Origin: an uncultured Collinsella sp.
GTDB lineage: Bacteria > Actinomycetota > Coriobacteriia > Coriobacteriales > Coriobacteriaceae
DNA: 39,575 bases
Assembly: GCA_900543505.1 (NCBI GenBank)
Contig: UQSB01000017.1
Span: 1 to 39,575 of the forward strand
Direction: 5' to 3'
Positions 19,965 through 27,822 of the stretch are shown here, piece by piece. The notes beneath the pieces were generated by a model. That model was not told the origin of the DNA. It saw nothing but the letters and a program-made list of their open reading frames with translations, and searched no databases. A program made the translations under genes and the position numbers. How positions within the stretch are numbered: position 1 is the stretch's first letter; every line of letters begins with the position of its first letter.

Positions 19965-20077
19965 TTCACGGCGATTACCAGCCGATTTCGGGTTTAATTA
20001 ACGCTAAAACGTTTGACTAGCCATGGTGAACAACCCTGCTATCCTGCGGGTTGACGAAGACTGATATCTCACCTCGT

Positions 20078-20158
20078 CGATACATACTGTCTGGCGAATC
20101 GTTTGTCAATGAATTCGGTGAACGGTAGTAAATACCGTTCAAGCGTATGTATGTATCG
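20078..20158 (+). repeat. Nested inverted repeats, possible structured leader or operators
   Basis: Outer perfect 10-bp arms CGATACATAC (20078-20087) and GTATGTATCG (20149-20158) enclose an inner perfect 9-bp pair, TGAACGGTA (20119-20127) and TACCGTTCA (20133-20141), with a 5-base loop. The inner element is 23 bp and dyad-symmetric, the size of a typical repressor operator. Function is inferred. Confidence 0.55.
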
Positions 20159-20180
20159 GTCGCCGAGCGCGGCACCTCAG

Positions 20181-20208
20181 TTGGGTTCGTCGGTAGGTAA
20201 GGTATATA
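20181..20208 (+). promoter_or_regulatory. Candidate promoter of the sialic acid transporter
   Basis: TTGGGT and TATATA are 16 bases apart. The start of transcription would fall near 20215, giving a leader of about 60 bases. The nested repeats lie immediately upstream, where an activator or repressor could act. Confidence 0.4.
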
Positions 20209-20277
20209 TCGTCCGCAAGTTGCGCGGGGGCACGTCTAGGTGCTTCCGGGTAAGATTCTCTATTGATAGGAGAAGAC

Positions 20278-21891
20278 ATGGCCATCATCAACAAGGGTAT
20301 GTCCAGGCGTTCGTTCCTCGGCCTCACCGGCAGCGTCGCTGCTGTCGCAGGGCTTGGTCTCACCGGCTGCGGTGGCAGCTCCAGCGACGAGGGTTCCGCT
20401 TCCGGTTCCACCGATTCCGCCAATCGTGGCGGCGGCGTGATCACCGCTGGTTCCGCTTACGCTCCGTCCAGCTTCGATCCCGCCAGCACCGGCTCCGCAG
20501 TGGGCCTGGGTGCTAACTGGCACGTCGTCGAGGGCCTCTACGGCATCGATTACCACGACTACAGCACCTTCAACGAGCTCGCCACCGACGATCCCAAGTC
20601 TGTGGATGACACCACTTTCGAGGTCACCATCCGCAAGGGCGCCAAGTTTTCCGATGGCACCGAGGTCACCGCTGACGATGTCGTTGCCTCCTACACCGCT
20701 TGCGCCGCTTCCGCTACCTATGCTCCGTTCTTCCAGCCCTTCGAGTCCATCGAGGCCAAGGACGCCAGCACCGTGACGGTCAAGACCAAGGTCCCCAACT
20801 TCTCCCTGCTCAAGGATCGTCTGGCCATCGTCCGCGTTACCCCGGCCACCCAGACCGAGGAGGATCGCGCCAAGCAGCCGATCGGCTCCGGCCCCTGGAT
20901 GTACGACTCTATCTCCGATACCGAGATCACCCTGGTTCCCAACCCCGAGTACAACGGTGAGTATGCTGCCGAGGATAAGAAGATCCAGTACAGCATCCTG
21001 ACCGACCCCACCGCTCGCGTTACCGCTCAGCAGGAGGGCTCCACGCTCGTTATGGAGCTCGTTACCGCTGACGCCGTCGACCAGCTCGAGAGCGCCGGCT
21101 GCAAGATCGATAACGTTCAGGGTTTCGGCACCCGCTTCATCATGTTCAACGTCGCCAAGGAGCCTTGGAACAACGTCAAGGTCCGTCAGGCTGTCATGTA
21201 TGCGCTCGACACCGAGAAGATGGTCAGCAACACCTTCGCCGGCCTTGCCACCGCTGCCAGCTGCTACCTGCCCAAGAGCTTCACCAACTATCATGAGGCT
21301 TCCACGGTGTACAAGACCGACGCCAAGAAGGCTAAGAAGCTCATCGAGGAGTCTGGCATCACCCCGGGTGCCATCACCCTGCGCACCACCGACAACGAGC
21401 AGATTAAGGGCATGGCCGCCCAGGTCAAGAACGACCTCGACGCCCTCGGCTTCGATGTGACCATCCAGACCGATACCTCGCCGGCCACCTACGCTGCCAT
21501 CGACGGCGGCGAGGCCTACGATATCCTCCTTGCCCCTGGCGATCCTTCCTGCTTCGGTGCCGACCCCGACCTGCTGCTCAACTGGTGGTACGGCGACAAC
21601 GTCTGGATGCAGACCCGTTGCCCGTGGAAGGAGTCCGCTGAGTGGCAGAAGCTCCACGGTCTCATGGACGAGGCTCTTGCCGCCGAGGGCGACGAGCAGC
21701 AGAAGAAGTGGAACAAGTGCTTCGACATCATTGCCGACAATGCCGTTCTGTACCCCGTTGTCCACGTCAAGACCGTCTCCGCTTCCTGGGACGATCCGTC
21801 CACTGCGCCCAACGGAGAGGCCCTCGATGGCTTCAAGGGCATCGGTACGACGAGCATGTCCTTCAGGGGCGTTGCGACCGTCAAGGCGTAA
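20278..21891 (+). CDS. ABC transporter substrate-binding lipoprotein, peptide/sialic acid type (SBP family 5), Tat-exported
   Basis: Extracellular solute receptor of an oligopeptide-family (Dpp/Opp/Sat-like) importer. The 537 residues start with a twin-arginine signal (SRRSFLG, RR at 10-11) and a lipobox LTGC (Cys31), so it is probably exported folded and lipid-anchored. A Gly/Ser linker follows, then the SBP_bac_5 domain (FNELATDDPKS, FSDGTEVTADDVVASYT, PIGSGPW). ATG 20278 is preferred, with AGGAG five bases upstream. Genes for a permease, a fused permease-ATPase and an ATPase follow, then esterases and nanA-K-E, so sialic acid or a sialoside is the likely ligand. The Sat transporter of Haemophilus ducreyi is a precedent for this family carrying sialic acid. 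Codon use is strongly biased, like the glycolytic genes, implying high expression. Confidence 0.88.
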   Translation: MAIINKGMSRRSFLGLTGSVAAVAGLGLTGCGGSSSDEGSASGSTDSANRGGGVITAGSAYAPSSFDPASTGSAVGLGANWHVVEGLYGIDYHDYSTFNELATDDPKSVDDTTFEVTIRKGAKFSDGTEVTADDVVASYTACAASATYAPFFQPFESIEAKDASTVTVKTKVPNFSLLKDRLAIVRVTPATQTEEDRAKQPIGSGPWMYDSISDTEITLVPNPEYNGEYAAEDKKIQYSILTDPTARVTAQQEGSTLVMELVTADAVDQLESAGCKIDNVQGFGTRFIMFNVAKEPWNNVKVRQAVMYALDTEKMVSNTFAGLATAASCYLPKSFTNYHEASTVYKTDAKKAKKLIEESGITPGAITLRTTDNEQIKGMAAQVKNDLDALGFDVTIQTDTSPATYAAIDGGEAYDILLAPGDPSCFGADPDLLLNWWYGDNVWMQTRCPWKESAEWQKLHGLMDEALAAEGDEQQKKWNKCFDIIADNAVLYPVVHVKTVSASWDDPSTAPNGEALDGFKGIGTTSMSFRGVATVKA

Positions 21892-21953
21892 GACTCGCTT
21901 GAGTCTGTATGCAGGATGTCGGTCGTTGGGACCGTATCCTCATAGTTGAAACA

Positions 21954-21987
21954 AAGACCCGGGCGGCAACGATGTCGCTCGGGTCTT
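21954..21987 (+). other. Stem-loop between binding protein and permease genes
   Basis: AAGACCCGGGCG and CGCTCGGGTCTT pair with one mismatch around a 10-base loop, with no T-run after it. This placement commonly protects the binding-protein mRNA and lowers downstream permease output; that role is inferred. Confidence 0.65.
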
Positions 21988-22048
21988 GTAATGAGTATCC
22001 GTACTCATATACCAGTTGGTCCTACCGACAAAAGAAAGGGGAGAGAAC

Positions 22049-23005
22049 GTGAACAACTTGCTACGTTTGATTGGAAGGCGTCTTGTGGCGCTGCCGATCA
22101 TGGCATTGGGCGTCACCGTCCTGGTGTTCTTCCTTATGTCGTTCTCCAAGACCGACCCCGCCTACACGGCGTTGGGTGACGGTGCCTCGCCCGAGGCGGT
22201 TGCCGAGTACCATGAGAAGTATGGTCTGGACGACCCCTGGCCCGTGCGCTACGTGCGCTATATGGGCGATTTGATCCATGGCGACATGGGCACCTATGGT
22301 GCTGCTCGCAACTCCGTTGCCAAGCGCATCTCCACGGCCCTGCCCGTCACGATGCAGCTGACCTTCATCGGCCTTGCCATCGGTGCGGTCGTTTCGTTTT
22401 TGCTCGGCGTCATCGCGGCACTGTATCGCGACAAATGGCCGGACCAAGTGATCCGCGTCTTTTCCATCGCCGGCTTGGCAACCCCGTCGTTCTGGCTTGC
22501 CGTTCTGTTGATCCTGCTGTTCTCTTCCTACCTTAAGGTGCTCCCGGCATCGGGTGCTCTGCCTCACTTCACCACGAATCCGGCTGGTTATCTGGGCCGC
22601 ATGATTATGCCCGCCATCGCCTTGGCATTTCCGCTGACGGGCCAGATGACTCGTATCGTGCGTACCGCCATGGTCGAGGAGCTCGACAAGGACTATGTCC
22701 GTATGGCTCGCGGTGCCGGCGTTCCCGAGAAGGTCGTCGTCGGTATCAACGTTCTTCGCAATGCGCTGATCACCCCGGTCACCACCCTCGGTCTTAAGAT
22801 CGGTTACCTCATGGGCGGCGCCGTCGTCATCGAGGTTATCTTCAACCTCCCCGGCATGGGCACCGCGATTCTGCAGGGCGTTCAGGGCAACGAGGCGAAC
22901 CTGGTTCAGGGCGTCGTTATCGTCGTTGCTCTTGCCTTCATCATCATCAACATCGTGGTTGACATGCTCTACCTGCTCATCAACCCGCGCATCAGGACGG
23001 TGTAG
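22049..23005 (+). CDS. ABC transporter permease, DppB/OppB family
   Basis: First membrane subunit of the importer. The 318-residue protein opens with the family hallmark N-terminus (a basic residue cluster, then one helix), has an external loop with the DPAYTALGDGASPEAV segment, and five further helices. The EAA-type coupling loop (DYVRMARGAGVPEKVV) is near 215-230 and the family's IEVIFNLPGMG motif is near 260. GTG 22049 is used as start because GAAAGGGGAGAGA precedes it; an in-frame ATG at 22016 lies too far upstream without a site. The stop is 3 bases before the fused subunit. Confidence 0.9.
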   Translation: MNNLLRLIGRRLVALPIMALGVTVLVFFLMSFSKTDPAYTALGDGASPEAVAEYHEKYGLDDPWPVRYVRYMGDLIHGDMGTYGAARNSVAKRISTALPVTMQLTFIGLAIGAVVSFLLGVIAALYRDKWPDQVIRVFSIAGLATPSFWLAVLLILLFSSYLKVLPASGALPHFTTNPAGYLGRMIMPAIALAFPLTGQMTRIVRTAMVEELDKDYVRMARGAGVPEKVVVGINVLRNALITPVTTLGLKIGYLMGGAVVIEVIFNLPGMGTAILQGVQGNEANLVQGVVIVVALAFIIINIVVDMLYLLINPRIRTV

Positions 23006-23008
23006 ATT

Positions 23009-25024
23009 ATGGTAAAGATTCGAGAGAAGCAAACCGAGCAGCTCGAGAAGGCTGCCTCCAAGGGGCTCAAGCTCGGTGGCTGGAAGAAGATGACGCTGTC
23101 TTCTAAGATTGCCGCCGTCGTGCTGGTGCTGGTCGCCCTGACTGCGATTCTGGCGCCCCTTCTTGCCCCCTATAGCCCGGTCGAGATCTTTACGGCTCGC
23201 CAGGCTCCCGGCAACGGATTTATCTTCGGTACCGACGATAAGGGTCGCGATATTCTGTCGCGTATGCTCTACGGTGGTCGTTACTCGCTGATTATCGGCT
23301 TTGGCGCCACTGCCATGGCTCTGGTCTGCGGCTCGGTCGTGGGCGCCCTTGCAGCGGTTTCGCGCAAGGCCGTCTCCGAGACGATCATGCGTATCTTGGA
23401 CATCATCATGTCCATCCCGGGCATCGCCCTCGCGGCCGTCTTCGTCTCCATCCTGGGCAACTCCGTGCCGTCGATCATCTTCGCCATCGGCTTTATGTAC
23501 ACTCCGCAGATTGCCCGTATCGTGCGCGCCAACATCGTGTCCGAGTACGGCGAGGACTATGTCCGCGCGGTCATCGTTTCCGGCGCCAAGGCTCCGTGGA
23601 TTTTAATCAAGCATGTTCTGCGTAACTGCATCGCCCCGATCATGGTCTTCACCGTTACCCTAGTCGCCGACGCCATCATCTTCGAGGCTTCGCTGACCTT
23701 CATCGGCGCTGGTATCCAGGAGCCCACCGCTACCTGGGGCAACATCCTCGCCGACGCCCGCGGCGGCGTGCTCGCCGGCCGTTGGTGGCAGGCGTTGTTC
23801 CCGGGCCTGGCCATCATGATCACCTGCCTGGCGCTCAACATCCTCTCCGAGGGCATTACCGACGCCATGGCCGCTGCTCCCTCCGCCGCCCTGGATCCGA
23901 CCGATTCCTCCAAGCGCCGCGAGGCCGACCTGCTGGTCTCCGACCCCGTTCGCGCCTACAAGGAGCAGGCCCAGTCCCTCTCCGCTCGCCTTGGCGCCCT
24001 GCGCGATGTCGAGCTCAAGCGTGACGATCGCCATGTGCCCGACGAGTCTGTCGAACCGATTCTCTCGGTCCGTGACTTCTGCATTCAGTTTGAGCATCAC
24101 GGTGATATCAACGTCGTCGACCATGTCAACTTTGACGTCCGTCCTGGTCAGACCATGGGCCTGGTGGGCGAGTCCGGTTGCGGTAAGTCCATCACCACGC
24201 TGGCCATCATGGGCCTGACCGACGACGATGAGCACCTTTCCGGCGAGGTCCTCTGGGAGGGCCGCGACCTGCTCAAGATGAGTAAGAAGGAGTGGTTCGG
24301 CCTGCGCGGTACCGATATCGCTATGGTCTATCAGGACGCCCTGTCCTCGCTCAATCCCTCCATGCTCATCTCTGCCCAGATGAAGCAGCTCACCAAGCGT
24401 GGCGGCACCCGTAGCGCCGAGGAGCTCCTGGAGCTCGTGGGCCTCGACCCCAAGCGTACGCTCGAGAGCTATCCGCACGAGCTTTCCGGTGGTCAGCGTC
24501 AGCGCGTTCTGATTGCTATGGCCCTTACCCGCGACCCCAAGCTGGTCATCTGCGACGAGCCCACGACCGCCCTGGACGTTACCGTCCAGAAGCAGGTCAT
24601 CAAGCTGCTCAACGACCTTCAGGCCAAGCTCGGCTTTGCCATGATCTTCGTCTCGCATGACCTGGCGCTGGTCGCCGAGGTCGCCCATAACATCACGGTG
24701 ATGTACGCCGGTCAGGTTATCGAGCAGGCGCCCACCAAGGAGCTGCTCACCAACCCGATCCACGAGTACACCCGCGGTCTTCTGGGTTCCGTCCTGTCCA
24801 TCGAGAGCGGTTCGGGCCGCCTGCACCAGGTGCCCGGCGCCGTTCCGAGCCCGCGCGATTTCCCCAAGGGCGATCGCTTCGCGCCCCGCTCGAGCCATCC
24901 GCGTATTGGCCTGGACACCCGTCCGGTCTTCAAGCGCGTGCCCGGCACCGAGCATTTCTATTCCGAGCTCCCCGACGAGGTGCTCAAGGCAAATGGTTTG
25001 ACCCCTCACGCGGAGGTGATGTAG
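23009..25024 (+). CDS. Fused ABC permease-ATPase (DppC domain plus DppD domain)
   Basis: Single 671-residue polypeptide combining the second permease and the first ATPase of the importer. Residues about 20-290 are a DppC-type membrane domain (FGTDDKGRDILSRMLYGGRYSL, EAA loop YVRAVIVSGAKAPW). A charged linker spans about 290-345. Residues about 350-650 are the ABC domain, with GESGCGKS near 387, LSGGQRQR near 491 and LVICDEPTTALDV near 512. The C-terminal oligopeptide-type extension is present, but its usual cysteines are absent (GDRFAPRSSHP). In most Dpp systems these are separate genes. There is no frameshift: reading is continuous and both domains look intact. Confidence 0.9.
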   Translation: MVKIREKQTEQLEKAASKGLKLGGWKKMTLSSKIAAVVLVLVALTAILAPLLAPYSPVEIFTARQAPGNGFIFGTDDKGRDILSRMLYGGRYSLIIGFGATAMALVCGSVVGALAAVSRKAVSETIMRILDIIMSIPGIALAAVFVSILGNSVPSIIFAIGFMYTPQIARIVRANIVSEYGEDYVRAVIVSGAKAPWILIKHVLRNCIAPIMVFTVTLVADAIIFEASLTFIGAGIQEPTATWGNILADARGGVLAGRWWQALFPGLAIMITCLALNILSEGITDAMAAAPSAALDPTDSSKRREADLLVSDPVRAYKEQAQSLSARLGALRDVELKRDDRHVPDESVEPILSVRDFCIQFEHHGDINVVDHVNFDVRPGQTMGLVGESGCGKSITTLAIMGLTDDDEHLSGEVLWEGRDLLKMSKKEWFGLRGTDIAMVYQDALSSLNPSMLISAQMKQLTKRGGTRSAEELLELVGLDPKRTLESYPHELSGGQRQRVLIAMALTRDPKLVICDEPTTALDVTVQKQVIKLLNDLQAKLGFAMIFVSHDLALVAEVAHNITVMYAGQVIEQAPTKELLTNPIHEYTRGLLGSVLSIESGSGRLHQVPGAVPSPRDFPKGDRFAPRSSHPRIGLDTRPVFKRVPGTEHFYSELPDEVLKANGLTPHAEVM

Positions 25025-25852
25025 ATGAGCGAGACCGCAGTCAACGGCGTCGAGCCGATCATCTTCCTTGATGACGTCCACGTCACCTTTAGGACCCGTA
25101 CCGGCTCGATTCTGCACCCTAACCTGGTTCACGCCGTCCAGGGTGTAACGATTAGGCTCATGCCCGGTCAGACGATCGGCATCGTCGGCGAGTCCGGTTG
25201 CGGTAAGTCCACCACCGCCAACGTCATGTGCGGCCTGCAGGCCCCCACGAGCGGCAAGGTCTACTTTAAGGGCAAGGACGTTACCAAACGTACCGCCGAG
25301 GACCGTCGCCACATGGGTCGCGTCATCTCGGTCGTGTTCCAGAACCCGGCCACGGCACTCAACCCCCGCATGGTCGTTCGCGAGCAACTGCTCGACCCCA
25401 TGCGCGTCCACAACCTGGGTACCGAGGCCGAGCAGGAGAAGCGCGTCAAGGAGCTCTTGGAGCTCACCGGTCTGCCCAGCTCCGCCGCCGAGGTTCTTCC
25501 CGGCCAGCTTTCGGGCGGCCAGCGCCAGCGCGTCGCAATTGCCCGTGCCCTGTCGCTGAACCCCGATGCCATCATCGCCGACGAGCCAACCTCGGCTCTG
25601 GACGTTTCGGTCCGCGCGCAGATTCTGAACCTGCTGACCGACCTTAAGAAGGAACTCGGCCTGGCCATGGTGTTCATCAGCCATGACATCCAGACGGTCC
25701 GCTATATCTCTGACGACATCATCGTTATGAATGGCGGCAAGATCGTCGAGCAGGGCGAGGCCAAGCAGGTCTTCCAGCACCCCCAGGACCCCTACACCAA
25801 GATGCTGCTCGGCGCTGCGCCGTCGCTGCTGCATCCCAAGCTCGGCGAGTAG
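25025..25852 (+). CDS. ABC transporter ATP-binding protein, DppF/OppF family
   Basis: Second ATPase of the importer. The 275 residues contain GESGCGKST (about 56-64), the Q-loop VVFQNPATALNPRM, the signature LSGGQRQRVAIARAL (about 162), Walker B IIADEPTSALDV and the switch histidine in FISHDIQTV. It ends soon after the PYTKMLLGA segment, lacking the longer tail of many OppF proteins. The ATG directly follows the stop of the fused subunit (TAGATG), indicating coupling. It would pair with the ABC half of the fused protein. Confidence 0.92.
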   Translation: MSETAVNGVEPIIFLDDVHVTFRTRTGSILHPNLVHAVQGVTIRLMPGQTIGIVGESGCGKSTTANVMCGLQAPTSGKVYFKGKDVTKRTAEDRRHMGRVISVVFQNPATALNPRMVVREQLLDPMRVHNLGTEAEQEKRVKELLELTGLPSSAAEVLPGQLSGGQRQRVAIARALSLNPDAIIADEPTSALDVSVRAQILNLLTDLKKELGLAMVFISHDIQTVRYISDDIIVMNGGKIVEQGEAKQVFQHPQDPYTKMLLGAAPSLLHPKLGE

Positions 25853-25868
25853 CCTCGCTTTCCCTCCC

Positions 25869-25896
25869 GTGCGCCCGGTTCCCTTGCCGGGCGCAC
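25869..25896 (+). other. Stem-loop between transporter and esterase genes
   Basis: Perfect 10-bp arms GTGCGCCCGG / CCGGGCGCAC flank an 8-base loop. No T-run follows, so partial termination, processing or stabilisation is more likely than full stop. Confidence 0.65.
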
Positions 25897-25932
25897 CTCC
25901 GTTGCGATTTCGAAAGGTTGGGTTCACGAGCC

Positions 25933-26910
25933 ATGCCAAGTGCTCAGGAGCTACAACATCAATTTGGTGAATATCGAGGCGCCATGCCCCGTCCATCAGA
26001 TTTCGATCTCTTTTGGAAGGATCGCATGGCCGAGGCCGACGCGGTCGGGCTTGACTATGCGATCGAGACGGCATCGGTCACAGATGCCGTGACCTGCCAG
26101 CTTTTCGACCTCTGGTATACCGGCATGTGTGGCGCTCGCCTGCATGCCAAGTACCTTAAACCCGTCTCGGACGAGCCCGTGCCATTGGTACTTCAGTTCC
26201 ATGGATATCCGGGTGCAAGCCGCAGCTGGTTTGAGCAGGCATCGTTTGCGGGCATGGGCATGGCACTCATCGCCCTCGACTGCCCCGGTCAAGGAGGTCC
26301 CTCCGAGGACATTGGTGGATTTGAGGGCACAACGGTCGCGGGCCATATCGTCGCCGGTATCGACGGCGACCCGGCCAACCTCTACTATGTCCGCTTGCAC
26401 CAAGATATTCGCATCCTGTGTCGCATCGTTCGCGAGCTCGAGGGCATCAATCTTGCCCGTGTGTTTGTGAACGGCGCGTCGCAGGGCGGCGGTTTGGGCA
26501 TTGCGACCTGTGCACTTAACAGCGAGCTTATCAATCGCGCCGCCATCCTCTATCCCTTCCTGTCGGATTTCCGCCTGGTCTGGGACTTGGATGCCGACGA
26601 CATTGCCTACGAGGGCCTGCGCTATTGGTCTCGCTGGTTTGACGAGGACTCGACTCGTATCGACGAAGCCTATGCCAAGCTGGCGTACTTCGATTCCAAG
26701 AACTTTGCCCCTATGGTCAAATGCCCCGTGCTGTTTGGCACCGGCACAGCCGATACCGTCTGTCCGCCAGCGACGCAGTTTGCGGTCTATAACAACCTGA
26801 CCTGTGAAAAGCGTCATGAGTTCTTTGAAGGCTTTGGCCACGAGGAGATTCAGGATTTTGACGATCTGATCATTCCGTTTTTCTGCAAGGGAGGGGAGGC
26901 TCATGTCTAA
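25933..26910 (+). CDS. Acetyl esterase, AXE1/cephalosporin-C deacetylase family
   Basis: Alpha/beta-hydrolase likely to remove acetyl groups; the context suggests O-acetylated sialic acid as substrate. The 325 residues carry the family N-terminus (YRGAMPRPSDFDLFWKDRM), an oxyanion-loop HGYPG near 95, the nucleophile S183 in NGASQGGG, the acid D274 in TGTADTVCPP and H303 in FGHEE: a complete catalytic triad. There is no signal peptide, so it acts in the cytoplasm after import. ATG 25933 is assigned; a TTG at 25918 is possible but would touch the GAAAGG ribosome site. It overlaps the next gene by 8 bases. Carbohydrate specificity is inference, as AXE1 enzymes act on xylan, cephalosporin C and other acetyl esters. 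Confidence 0.85.
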   Translation: MPSAQELQHQFGEYRGAMPRPSDFDLFWKDRMAEADAVGLDYAIETASVTDAVTCQLFDLWYTGMCGARLHAKYLKPVSDEPVPLVLQFHGYPGASRSWFEQASFAGMGMALIALDCPGQGGPSEDIGGFEGTTVAGHIVAGIDGDPANLYYVRLHQDIRILCRIVRELEGINLARVFVNGASQGGGLGIATCALNSELINRAAILYPFLSDFRLVWDLDADDIAYEGLRYWSRWFDEDSTRIDEAYAKLAYFDSKNFAPMVKCPVLFGTGTADTVCPPATQFAVYNNLTCEKRHEFFEGFGHEEIQDFDDLIIPFFCKGGEAHV

Positions 26911-27754
26911 GTGCGAGAGCAATGTCGGCGAGCTGATTGTCCCCGACCTTGTGGGGATTCCCGGGACGGTTTCGTCAAGGCTCTCTGAATATCGGGACTG
27001 GCACGGTGATGTTCAGGCAGATGTTTCTGATTTGGAGACATGTGCTATGAATCTTGAGATTCAAGGCCTGGCCATTACGGCGATCGATTTCGCCAATCCG
27101 TATGCCCGCTACTCCGAGGTTTCCTTTGAGCTTGGTGGCGATGTGGTCCACGCACGTTTGATCGAGCCTGCCGGTCGCGCCCGAGCATCCGAGCTTGTGC
27201 CGCTATGTCTGATGTTTCACGACATCGACCGACCCGTGCGGGGATGGCATCACATGACGAGGTTTGCGGCCATGGGATATGCCGTGCTTGCGCTGGACGA
27301 TGAGGCGATTGGACCCAGCGATCTGCGGCAGGGGATTACCTCGCCTGCTTTTGTCAGGCGCGTCCGTTGGGGCTGCGCGTTGGCGGAGGTCGCGCGCAAT
27401 CTTGATGGCATGGACCCCGACCGCATCTTTGCATGGGGCGAGGGTCTTGGCGGCGGAGTCGCGCTGGCGGTTTCTGCTCTGGACGAGCGGGGCCTCGCCC
27501 GCACGGCGGTTGCCAATCCGCTTCCTGGCGGCCTCGAGGTGCTGTCGTCTCGGGTGCGCGGATCGGTGCTCATGGGCACATCGCTTATGGATACCGTGAG
27601 CGATCCCAAGGATCAGTTTGCCGTATTCAACGGTCTTGAGTGTGACCGGAGGCATATCATCTATGCAAAATACGCTCACGAGCGCATCAATGCGTTCGAA
27701 AACGAAGTCGTAGACTTTTTTAACCAAACGTTCCACTCGTGTTCTTTGGCCTAG
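26903..27754 (+). CDS. AXE1-like esterase paralogue lacking the catalytic serine (probable pseudoenzyme)
   Basis: Divergent paralogue of the preceding esterase. The 283 residues align over the hydrolase core: WGEGLGGG stands where the partner has NGASQGGG, so the nucleophile becomes Gly181. The Asp (D230 in SLMDTVSDP) and the His (H259 in YAHERI) are retained. The oxyanion HGYPG is replaced by HDIDRP, and the N-terminal family motif is degraded. The reading frame is open and codon use is ordinary, so it looks maintained rather than decayed. It begins inside the stop of its partner (ATGTCTAA overlap), implying coupled, near-equal synthesis. A non-catalytic subunit or binding role is inferred; a new chemistry is not excluded. 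Confidence 0.8.
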   Translation: MSKCESNVGELIVPDLVGIPGTVSSRLSEYRDWHGDVQADVSDLETCAMNLEIQGLAITAIDFANPYARYSEVSFELGGDVVHARLIEPAGRARASELVPLCLMFHDIDRPVRGWHHMTRFAAMGYAVLALDDEAIGPSDLRQGITSPAFVRRVRWGCALAEVARNLDGMDPDRIFAWGEGLGGGVALAVSALDERGLARTAVANPLPGGLEVLSSRVRGSVLMGTSLMDTVSDPKDQFAVFNGLECDRRHIIYAKYAHERINAFENEVVDFFNQTFHSCSLA

Positions 27755-27822
27755 ACGGCCTGGACACTGCCAACAAGAGTGGGTGGCATAGGGCCGCCCG
27801 CCAGACAACTAAGGAGATTCTT

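Larger units (their letters stand above)
19913..20277 (+). promoter_or_regulatory. Regulatory region upstream of the sialic acid island
   Basis: This 365-base region has no gene but carries three inverted repeats (19934-19964, 20078-20158 outer, 20119-20141 inner). Two promoter-like patterns are visible: TTGGGT at 20181-20186 with TATATA at 20203-20208 (16-base spacer), and an extended -10 TGCTATCCT at 20037-20045 with a distant TTGACT. The 3' end has AGGAG at 20269-20273 for the binding-protein gene. No local regulator gene exists to act on it. Confidence 0.5.

Noticed and set aside
23660..26074. An 804-codon open frame on the minus strand across the transporter genes
   Set aside because: It is opposite three genes with clear ABC motifs. 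Its product is Gly/Asp/His-rich low-complexity sequence with no recognisable domain, a product of strong codon bias on the coding strand.
26903..27754. Second esterase gene as a decaying pseudogene
   Set aside because: The frame is uninterrupted, Asp and His are kept, and the translational overlap with its partner is precise; selection seems likely.
27739..27822. Upstream extension of nanA
   Set aside because: It overlaps the end of the esterase paralogue and lacks a ribosome site; GTG 27823 has AAGGAG six bases before it.
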